The notes below the pieces were generated by a model that saw only the letters and a list, made by a program, of their open reading frames with translations, was not told the DNA's origin and made no database searches. The position numbers and the translations under genes were made by a program. This document shows positions 1-5,082 of a stretch of 6,960 nt of DNA, in pieces (position 1 is the first letter of the stretch; every line of letters starts with the position of its first letter). The stretch is from assembly GCA_937957895.1 (NCBI GenBank), contig CALFEZ010000187.1:1-6960 (forward strand). The letters are read 5' to 3'. Source of the stretch: an uncultured Erysipelotrichaceae bacterium. Lineage in GTDB: Bacteria > Bacillota_I > Bacilli_A > Erysipelotrichales > Erysipelotrichaceae.

Positions 1-844
1 TATACACCAGCAATGCACCCATCAGACCATAAAGGCCCCCACTAGAGCCAACAAGCACCATGTTGCCTTGTCCAACAAAGACAAACCAACTACCAAAGAT
101 GATGGAAACAAGCAGGATCACCGTAAACTTGACATGACCGAAAATACGTTCTGTGATCATGCCCAGATTGATCAAAGCAATGCTGTTGATAAAAATATGG
201 AAGAAATCGATATGAACAAAACCGGCAGTCAAAAAACGCCAGTATTCGTTGTTGGCCACGATTAGCACTTTGTAATAACTTCCAAGGACGATAGATAATG
301 CGACAGCATCATCATAACGAGTGGAAAGCAATCCTAAGATCACATGTACTGCAACGGTAAATCCCAAAAAGAACAATGTGACTTTCGGTACCGTTTTGAA
401 AAAAGAAGGTTTGGCTCGTCTTGTCTTTTCATTGGATTGAACCACTGTTTCAGGATCTTGCGGTTGCATTGAAAATGCCATCTTGATATCGCTGAACACT
501 TTTGATAAAAACTCAGGGATATAGGAGTGCTCGTTGATACTTACCTGAACGAAATCTTCATCATAGTCCTCATCGTTTTCAACCTTGGTATGGATATCAA
601 GCAATTTGGCTTCGACATTGTGGGTGTTGGCAATCGCTTTGTATATGAGTTTGATGCGATCTTTATCAAAAAAAGTGGCATTGACCGGAGTTGGGGTCAC
701 ACGGATCACAGGAAAAACCGGATGATCAGGATTTGCCAGCCATACTTCGTTTCTGACATCCTGCACCTGAATGAAGTTGTAGTTGTGTTTGGATACAAAA
801 TAATGTACCAGCTTCCACAGACTTTGATCCTGGGTTTCTCTCAT
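1..844 (-). CDS. Rhomboid family intramembrane serine protease (3' end cut by window edge)
   Basis: A membrane protease that would cleave transmembrane segments of other membrane proteins. I translated 281 codons; the C-terminus lies beyond base 1. Residues 1 to about 150 are soluble, charged and probably cytosolic, as in Bacillus GluP/YqgP-type rhomboids. The first membrane helix is about 155-173. The loop holds the Trp-Arg pair (W202, R203), and the next helix holds the classic HxxxxHxxxN pattern (H211, H216, N220). The catalytic serine is S268 in a G-S-S-G motif, followed by a G-L-Y-G-L-M-G-A stretch typical of the family. The catalytic histidine of the later helix is outside the window, so full activity cannot be judged. 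The ATG overlaps the upstream TGA as ATGA, and AAGGAG lies 8 bases before it, so translation is probably coupled to the RluD-like gene. Substrate unknown. Confidence 0.93.
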   Translation of the reverse strand, partial: MRETQDQSLWKLVHYFVSKHNYNFIQVQDVRNEVWLANPDHPVFPVIRVTPTPVNATFFDKDRIKLIYKAIANTHNVEAKLLDIHTKVENDEDYDEDFVQVSINEHSYIPEFLSKVFSDIKMAFSMQPQDPETVVQSNEKTRRAKPSFFKTVPKVTLFFLGFTVAVHVILGLLSTRYDDAVALSIVLGSYYKVLIVANNEYWRFLTAGFVHIDFFHIFINSIALINLGMITERIFGHVKFTVILLVSIIFGSWFVFVGQGNMVLVGSSGGLYGLMGALLVY

Positions 845-1752
845 ATCGTACTCTCCTTCAATCGATCAAGCACTTGTTGAAAGTGCTCGGGGTATTCACA
901 TTCAAACTCCAACGGCATTTTGGTTTTTGGATGGATGAATGCAAGTTTTTTGGCATGAAGCAACTGACCGGTTTTTTCATCTTTGCGCTGTCCATATTTG
1001 GGATCATTGAAAAGTGGATGGTTGATGTATTGCATGTGTACTCTGATTTGATGGGTCCTTCCCGTTTTAAGATGGCATGCAACCAGTGTAGCAGTATTAT
1101 ACCGATGCAGTACATAGACGGATGTAAGCGCAGGTTTGCTGTTTTTGTCCGTCACGGTCATGTTTTGGCGATTGTTGGGATCTCTACCGATGGGAGCATC
1201 GATATTGAACTCATCGGGGTATACCTGACCATGAACGATTGCATGATATACACGAGTCATGGTTTTATCCGTCAGTTGTTTTGAAAGATGTTGATGGGCA
1301 TCATCGTTTTTGGCTACCACCATCAGTCCGGAAGTGTCCTTGTCGATACGATGGACGATGCCCGGGCGATGGACGCCGTTGATGCCCGAAAGATCATCAC
1401 AGTGAGCCAACAAACCTTCCACAAGCGTTGGTTTATCATAGGAAGGCGCAGGATGGACGACCATCCCGGCAGGTTTGTTGATGACCAATACATCATGATC
1501 CTCATAGATGATAACCAGATCCATTTCGATCGGTCTTAACTGCATCGATTCGACTTCTGGCAGTTGAATGAGCAATTGATCATCAGCAGAAGCTCGTTGA
1601 GAGTTGCTTACCTGAGAATCATTGCACCATACATAACCTTGAGCGATCAATTTTTGAGCATACGATCGAGAGATATCGGCCAACGATGCAACCAGCACAT
1701 CCATTCGCAGATTAGCATGCTGCTGATCAAGCTGAACTTCTATTTCGCGCAC
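841..1752 (-). CDS. RluD/RluA-family 23S rRNA-type pseudouridine synthase
   Basis: Isomerises specific uridines to pseudouridine in structured RNA, most likely large-subunit rRNA. The exact target cannot be read from sequence, so no symbol is given. From the GTG start at 1752 the protein is 303 residues, normal for the family. It begins with an S4-like RNA-binding segment (about residues 10-65) containing an S-R-S-Y-A-Q-K-L-I pattern. The catalytic domain follows: an N-K-P-A-G-M-V-V-H-P motif near residue 92, the catalytic motif H-R-I-D-K-D-T-S-G with the active Asp at about residue 137, and a late K-T-G-R-T-H-Q-I-R-V-H motif. A longer reading from the ATG at 1779 is open but has no ribosome site. 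The GTG has AGGAGG 9 bases upstream. The gene overlaps lspA by 26 bases and the rhomboid gene by 4, so the three form one operon. Confidence 0.95.
   Translation of the reverse strand: MREIEVQLDQQHANLRMDVLVASLADISRSYAQKLIAQGYVWCNDSQVSNSQRASADDQLLIQLPEVESMQLRPIEMDLVIIYEDHDVLVINKPAGMVVHPAPSYDKPTLVEGLLAHCDDLSGINGVHRPGIVHRIDKDTSGLMVVAKNDDAHQHLSKQLTDKTMTRVYHAIVHGQVYPDEFNIDAPIGRDPNNRQNMTVTDKNSKPALTSVYVLHRYNTATLVACHLKTGRTHQIRVHMQYINHPLFNDPKYGQRKDEKTGQLLHAKKLAFIHPKTKMPLEFECEYPEHFQQVLDRLKESTI
853..858 (-). promoter_or_regulatory. Ribosome binding site of the rhomboid gene, inside the rluD-like gene end
   Basis: The minus strand reads AAGGAG, 8 bases before the ATG at 844. The site lies within the last codons of the upstream reading frame. 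Together with the ATGA stop/start overlap it fixes the rhomboid start and suggests termination-reinitiation coupling. Confidence 0.8.
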
Positions 1753-2206
1753 GATTGGCCACCTCCTCTTTGACAACATCCAGCATCAATGCGATCACGC
1801 CTAATGTCAAAGCCATATCGGCAACGTTGAACACCGGAAAGTCATACCCAAATATCACAAAATCCAAAAAATCACGTACATACTGAAACACGATCCTATC
1901 ATAAAAGCTCCCCAGTGTCCCGGAAATCAACATCAAAAGTCCAATTCGAGACAGAGTGATGGTTTTGATCGATCGCAGCCACCAGATCATAAAAATGACA
2001 GCAATGATCGTTACGACATAGAAAAACGGCATCTGTCCTTGCAGCATGCTCCAGGCAGCTCCGGTATTTCTGACATAGTGGATCCTAAAAAAACCATCGA
2101 TCACTGAAATCGATTCACCCAACTGCAAATGTGTGGTAATAAGTTGTTTTGTCCATAGATCCAATGCGATCAAAATGGCAATAAAAAATAGGTCGAACTT
2201 TTTCAT
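1727..2206 (-). CDS. lspA: Lipoprotein signal peptidase (signal peptidase II)
   Basis: Membrane aspartyl protease that removes signal peptides from diacylglyceryl-modified prolipoproteins. The start is set at the ATG at 2206 (159 residues): GGAAG lies 8 bases before it, whereas a GTG three codons earlier directly abuts that site. Four hydrophobic helices are evident. Family motifs in this numbering: D16-x-x-T-K near the first helix, N-T-G-A-A-W-S at 47-53, a G-x-x-D-R stretch at 99-104, the catalytic Asp D112 (R-D-F-L-D-F) and the second catalytic Asp D130 (F-N-V-A-D). The usual Asn of the G-N-x-x-D-R motif is Ser here (S100), and the preceding Gly-Gly is Ser-Gly. The gene is first in an operon with the RluD-like and rhomboid genes. 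Confidence 0.95.
   Translation of the reverse strand: MKKFDLFFIAILIALDLWTKQLITTHLQLGESISVIDGFFRIHYVRNTGAAWSMLQGQMPFFYVVTIIAVIFMIWWLRSIKTITLSRIGLLMLISGTLGSFYDRIVFQYVRDFLDFVIFGYDFPVFNVADMALTLGVIALMLDVVKEEVANRARNRSSA
1762..1767 (-). promoter_or_regulatory. Ribosome binding site that selects the GTG start of the RluD-like gene
   Basis: A perfect AGGAGG on the minus strand lies 9 bases before the GTG at 1752. It is inside the coding sequence of lspA. Because the alternative ATG at 1779 is upstream of this site and has no purine-rich sequence of its own, the site argues for the shorter protein. Confidence 0.8.
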
Positions 2207-2224
2207 GATTTTCACTTCCGGTAT

Positions 2225-2233
2225 ATTATATCA
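2225..2233 (-). promoter_or_regulatory. Extended -10 promoter of the lspA operon
   Basis: The minus strand reads TGATATAAT: a consensus TATAAT -10 box with the TG of an extended -10. The hexamer 17 bases upstream is a poor -35 match, which is common for extended -10 promoters. Transcription would start near 2218, giving a leader of only about 12 bases with the ribosome site at its very 5' end. The SDR terminator lies upstream, consistent with a new transcription unit. This is a pattern-based inference. Confidence 0.6.
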
Positions 2234-2362
2234 GAAAACCAATGGAAATAGAAAAAGAAACACTCGAATGACATGGTTCTGACTCATGCCTGATCCACTG
2301 ATATTTTCTTGTGTTTCTTGGTACTTGAAAAAGAAAAGCGATGGAAACATCATTGATCACAT

Positions 2363-2389
2363 AAAAAACCACGACATCATGTCGTGGTT
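2363..2389 (-). terminator. Intrinsic terminator after the short-chain dehydrogenase gene
   Basis: A 10-base stem (2380-2389 with 2367-2376) closes a 3-base loop and is followed on the minus strand by a run of six T that overlaps the stem base. It begins 4 bases after the SDR stop codon. The other flank is also T-rich on the plus strand, so the hairpin could act in both directions, although no plus-strand gene is visible. Confidence 0.88.
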
Positions 2390-2393
2390 GTTT

Positions 2394-3137
2394 TTACTGA
2401 GCGGTATAACCACCATCTACAAGCAGATTATGCCCCGTCACAAACTCATTCTCACATAAAAATACGATGGCATGAGCGATTTCATCTGGTACTCCAAGAC
2501 GACCCACCGGATGCTTGGCGACCAATCCATCATAAAACTCACCCAATGCTTCTTTGTTGACCAAGGCAGACTCTACATAACCCGGGTTGACAGAGTTGAC
2601 GCGAATGTTTTTATCAGCGTATTCCAATGCCAGTGATTTTGTCAGAATGTTGACCGCACCTTTAGAAGCATTGTAAGCAAAAGCGTTGGCTTGTCCAACA
2701 ACTCCAAGGATGGAAGCCGTATTGATCACGACCCCTCCGCCGGTATGAAGCATCTCACTGATCGCATGCTTCGACCCGAAGAAGACGCCATCCTGATTGA
2801 TTGCAATGATGTTGTGATACTCTTGATAAGACATGGTATGCGTATCCATCAATCCTCCGATCCCGGCATTATTGATCATTACATCGATTCTGCCATACAG
2901 AGTGATCGCTTTTTTGATGAGATGTTTGACATCCTCTTCCTTTGATACATCAGCATACACGAAATCCACGGCATTCCCTTTTGATTTGAGTGAATCAACG
3001 ACTTCGTTACCGGCATCACGGTTGACATCAGATAGGATCACTTTGGCTTTCTTGCGCAGAAATGCTTTGACTGTCGCAAGTCCGATTCCAGAAGCTCCAC
3101 CCGTGACAACACATACTTTTCCTTCTAGATCATACAT
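2394..3137 (-). CDS. Short-chain dehydrogenase/reductase (classical SDR, FabG/glucose dehydrogenase-like)
   Basis: A soluble NAD(P)-dependent oxidoreductase with a Rossmann fold, 247 residues, the usual length of classical SDRs. Visible features in order: nucleotide-binding T-G-G-A-S-G-I-G at 12-19; an acidic residue D37 at the end of the second strand, which normally favours NAD(H) over NADP(H); N-N-A-G at 89-92; and the catalytic tetrad N114, S142, Y155, K159 with Y-x-x-x-K intact. N-P-G-Y follows at 184-187. Sequence alone does not identify the substrate: 3-oxoacyl, sugar or alcohol dehydrogenases all look like this. AGGAGG 9 bases before the ATG fixes the start. The gene is monocistronic, bounded by the M42 terminator upstream and its own terminator downstream. 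Confidence 0.93.
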   Translation of the reverse strand: MYDLEGKVCVVTGGASGIGLATVKAFLRKKAKVILSDVNRDAGNEVVDSLKSKGNAVDFVYADVSKEEDVKHLIKKAITLYGRIDVMINNAGIGGLMDTHTMSYQEYHNIIAINQDGVFFGSKHAISEMLHTGGGVVINTASILGVVGQANAFAYNASKGAVNILTKSLALEYADKNIRVNSVNPGYVESALVNKEALGEFYDGLVAKHPVGRLGVPDEIAHAIVFLCENEFVTGHNLLVDGGYTAQ

Positions 3138-3146
3138 AAAATGATA

Positions 3147-3152
3147 CCTCCT
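3147..3152 (-). promoter_or_regulatory. Ribosome binding site of the SDR gene
   Basis: A perfect AGGAGG on the minus strand, 9 bases before the ATG at 3137. A second ATG at 3133, in another frame, is not used by the long open frame. Confidence 0.85.
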
Positions 3153-3161
3153 AAGTCCACC

Positions 3162-3218
3162 CTAACAAGGAACCCGTCTTAAGGCAAGCAATTGCATACA
3201 TTTTCGTTGTTTTTTCAC
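3162..3218 (-). CDS. Possible 18-codon leader ORF upstream of the SDR gene
   Basis: From a GTG at 3218 the minus strand encodes an 18-residue basic peptide (MKKQRKCMQLLALRRVPC) ending in TAG. GAGGTG lies 6 bases before the GTG, a plausible ribosome site. The stop is 9 bases before the AGGAGG of the SDR gene, so ribosomes ending here would sit close to the next start region. No family is recognised. A short open frame with an SD-like sequence could arise by chance in 200 bases, so this is only a candidate leader peptide. Confidence 0.22.
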   Translation of the reverse strand: MKKQRKCMQLLALRRVPC

Positions 3219-3298
3219 AATTAACACCTCACATCCATTTTCATCCGTTTTCAGTCACATAATCAAGTTTTTTTAGAAAGCATCTATCTAAAATCCAA

Positions 3299-3314
3299 GT
3301 TATATAATCATAAC
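3299..3314. repeat. Small palindrome GTTAT-N6-ATAAC between the M42 terminator and the SDR gene
   Basis: Two perfect 5-base arms are separated by 6 bases in the upstream region of the SDR gene. The size and symmetry fit a dimeric regulator site, but the stretch is AT-rich and chance is possible. No clear -35/-10 pair was found in 3165-3360; the best minus-strand candidate is a weak TTGGAT/TAAAAA pair just downstream of the palindrome. Nothing else is recognisable in this intergenic region apart from the candidate leader ORF. Confidence 0.25.
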
Positions 3315-3360
3315 AAGTGTCACATCATTTATCTTTTATGACTAACATCTGACTGCACAC

Positions 3361-3391
3361 AAAAAAAACCGTGATCTTCTGATCACGGTTT
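3361..3391 (-). terminator. Intrinsic terminator of the dUTPase-M42 peptidase operon
   Basis: An 11-base perfect stem (3381-3391 with 3366-3376) closes a 4-base loop and is followed on the minus strand by a run of eight T, part of which pairs in the stem base. It starts 8 bases after the M42 stop codon and has the form of a strong Rho-independent terminator. Confidence 0.92.
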
Positions 3392-3399
3392 CAATGTTA

Positions 3400-4491
3400 T
3401 CAATCACGCTTTGAGATCTGATTGAACGTCTCTTTGTCGATCGATTCGCAAAATGCTGTCAACAGTGCGATCGTATCAGCAACATCCTTTTTGTGGACGA
3501 TCGCATAATGCGAGTGGATGTAACGAGATGGGATGGAGCAGGTCACCGCTACCACACCTTCCATGGATTTATGGATCTCACCACTATCCGTGCCTCCGGC
3601 TGCCAATAGTTCCAACTGAACTTCAAATCCCATGTCAGTTGCCATTTTCTTCAAATGACTCAGTAGTCCTTTATGACCAAAATGGCTTGCATCTCCTACT
3701 TCCAAAGTGATCCCTTTTCCCATTTTGATGCGTTTGTCAGCTTTTGGTGTATCTTCGGCGATCGTGACATCCAACGTGATGGCAAGATCGGGACGTACCA
3801 TGTATGCCGATGTCTTAGCACCGCGAAGACCCACTTCTTCCTGGACAGTTCCAACACCGACTATCGTCGCTTTGGTTGACTTGTCTTTGAGATTACGCAT
3901 GACTTGAGCCACGATCAATGCTCCGATACGATCATCCCATGCTTTGGCTGCCAAAAAATCAGGATTGGCCAATGTCACAAACTCAGAACGAGGTGTGACC
4001 ATATCTCCGATTTGAATACCCAAATCCCATACTTCCTGTTTGCTGGTCACTCCGATATCCAAAAAGATATCTTTGAGTTCCATAACTTTGCTTCTGACTT
4101 CCGGTTTCATGCCATGAGGAGCTTGTGAACCGACGACACCCGTGAATTTCTTACCTTGTTCGGTGGTGATCGTCAACAAAGATCCCAACAGCACATGTGG
4201 CCACCAGCCACCTACCGGATGAAGAAAGATAAAACCATCGTCATCGATCTGTTTGATTAAAAAACCGATCTCATCGATGTGCCCGGCAAGCATGACTGTG
4301 ACATCTTCGGTTCCCTTTTTATAAAATGCGATCGATCCCAGATTGTCATATCGCACCTCATCCACGAATGGTTCCACATAACTGCGCATTACGCGTGATA
4401 CTTCTTTTTCATTGGAAGAGATCCCATCTGCCAAAACGAAATCTTTCATCATTTGAACATCCAATACATCATCCCAATTGTGTTTGCTCAT
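3400..4491 (-). CDS. M42 family metallopeptidase (glutamyl aminopeptidase / YsdC / FrvX type)
   Basis: A cytosolic di-metal aminopeptidase that trims peptides from the N-terminus; M42 enzymes often form large dodecameric shells. The length of 363 residues is typical. Metal and catalytic residues are all visible by comparison with the family: H71 in A-G-H-I-D-E, D186 in W-D-D-R, the catalytic base E218 and ligand E219 in V-Q-E-E, D241 in L-D-V-T, and H326 in R-Y-I-H-S. The A-G-G-T-D-S motif (298-303) is also present. Residues about 90-170 correspond to the inserted beta-rich dimerisation domain. AAGGAG 5 bases before the ATG overlaps the TAA of the dUTPase gene, with only 10 bases between the genes, so the two share an operon. 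Family members are sometimes annotated as endoglucanase; I consider that unlikely here. Confidence 0.94.
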   Translation of the reverse strand: MSKHNWDDVLDVQMMKDFVLADGISSNEKEVSRVMRSYVEPFVDEVRYDNLGSIAFYKKGTEDVTVMLAGHIDEIGFLIKQIDDDGFIFLHPVGGWWPHVLLGSLLTITTEQGKKFTGVVGSQAPHGMKPEVRSKVMELKDIFLDIGVTSKQEVWDLGIQIGDMVTPRSEFVTLANPDFLAAKAWDDRIGALIVAQVMRNLKDKSTKATIVGVGTVQEEVGLRGAKTSAYMVRPDLAITLDVTIAEDTPKADKRIKMGKGITLEVGDASHFGHKGLLSHLKKMATDMGFEVQLELLAAGGTDSGEIHKSMEGVVAVTCSIPSRYIHSHYAIVHKKDVADTIALLTAFCESIDKETFNQISKRD

Positions 4492-4501
4492 AGTTTCTCC
4501 T

Positions 4502-4993
4502 TTAGTAGTTGTTGTCTTGTCGTTGGTGATTGGTCTGGTTCTTTTTCAGATAATGATCTGTGATCATGTGCTCATCCAAACCAAGCTTTTTTGCCAATCC
4601 CAAATAGTAAGCAAATGCCTTTTGATAGTTTTTCAGATCGAAATTGCGACTTAGTTCGATCACGGCGTCAAATGTAGCCAAAAACTGGTCTGTCATCGAT
4701 GATGTGACTTCCAATGCCTCGATGCTTTGAAGATCATCTTGAAGATCGATGCCCAACGAAAGCAAAAAATGGATACCGTCTGAAAACTCCTGGGCAATCA
4801 AAGCCGTCTCTGATGGCGGTCGCACGCTCCAGTACTTGAAACATCGTGTTTCATTGGCCAGTTCACCGATCTCCACCAAAAGTGCCAACATCCGATCCAG
4901 CATCGTCTTTTCGCGAACCAATGAATGCTGATCAAAGATCCGAGTATCAAGATCGGACTGGTGATGCCGTAAACTCTCAATATCAAGCTTCAT
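4502..4993 (-). CDS. Dimeric all-alpha dUTP diphosphatase (dUTPase_2 / MazG-like fold)
   Basis: Hydrolyses dUTP (and usually dUDP) to dUMP, keeping uracil out of DNA and supplying dTMP synthesis. It is 163 residues, predicted helical, with no signal peptide. The metal-binding E-x-x-E is seen in V-E-I-G-E-L-A-N-E-T-R (E41, E44), followed by the family-typical F-K-Y-W. The second acidic pair is E69 and D72 in E-F-S-D-G-I-H-F-L-L-S-L-G. These match the dimeric dUTPase family found in many low-GC bacteria and some of their phages, not the trimeric beta-sheet dUTPase. An AGGT-type ribosome site precedes the ATG by about 8 bases. It is the first gene of a two-gene operon with the M42 peptidase. No phage genes are nearby, so it looks chromosomal. 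Confidence 0.92.
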   Translation of the reverse strand: MKLDIESLRHHQSDLDTRIFDQHSLVREKTMLDRMLALLVEIGELANETRCFKYWSVRPPSETALIAQEFSDGIHFLLSLGIDLQDDLQSIEALEVTSSMTDQFLATFDAVIELSRNFDLKNYQKAFAYYLGLAKKLGLDEHMITDHYLKKNQTNHQRQDNNY

Positions 4994-5017
4994 GTTACAA
5001 ACCTCACTATGTTGACA

Positions 5018-5026
5018 ATCATATCA
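5018..5026 (-). promoter_or_regulatory. Extended -10 promoter of the dUTPase-M42 operon
   Basis: The minus strand reads TGATATGAT: a TATGAT -10 box with an extended TG. There is no good -35 hexamer at 17 bases. Transcription would start near 5011, giving a leader of about 18 bases. The site lies between the ABC gene terminator and the dUTPase start. Its form matches the promoter proposed for lspA. Inference from pattern only. Confidence 0.55.
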
Positions 5027-5056
5027 AAATTCAGTTTTGAATGAAACAAAAAACAT

Positions 5057-5082
5057 AAAAAAGACTGAGTTGAAACTCAGTC
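5057..5082 (-). terminator. Intrinsic terminator overlapping the ABC exporter stop codon
   Basis: An 8-base perfect stem (5075-5082 with 5063-5070) closes a 4-base loop and is followed by six T on the minus strand. The TGA stop of the ABC gene (5079-5077) lies inside the ascending arm, so the last codon and stop form part of the hairpin. Confidence 0.9.

Noticed and set aside
527..880. Plus-strand open frame of 117 codons
   Set aside because: It lies opposite the rhomboid gene, has no recognisable motif, and the minus-strand frame carries the rhomboid family pattern. It is an antisense shadow.
874..1284. Plus-strand open frame of 136 codons
   Set aside because: Antisense to the RluD-like gene, whose catalytic motifs are unambiguous. 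No family resemblance.
1753..1779. N-terminal extension of the RluD-like protein from the ATG at 1779
   Set aside because: No ribosome site precedes that ATG, whereas the GTG at 1752 has a perfect AGGAGG at 9 bases, and the added residues match no family feature.
2255..2319. 9-base inverted repeat AAGAAACAC / GTGTTTCTT between the SDR terminator and lspA
   Set aside because: The arms are 47 bases apart, low in complexity, and lie in A-rich DNA; most likely chance.
3303..3308. TATAAT on the plus strand
   Set aside because: The hexamer 17 bases upstream does not resemble a -35, and transcription would run into the M42 terminator and antisense to the M42 gene.
5012..5017. Perfect TTGACA -35 on the plus strand in the gap upstream of the dUTPase gene
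   Set aside because: No -10-like hexamer lies 16-18 bases downstream on the plus strand, and no plus-strand gene follows.
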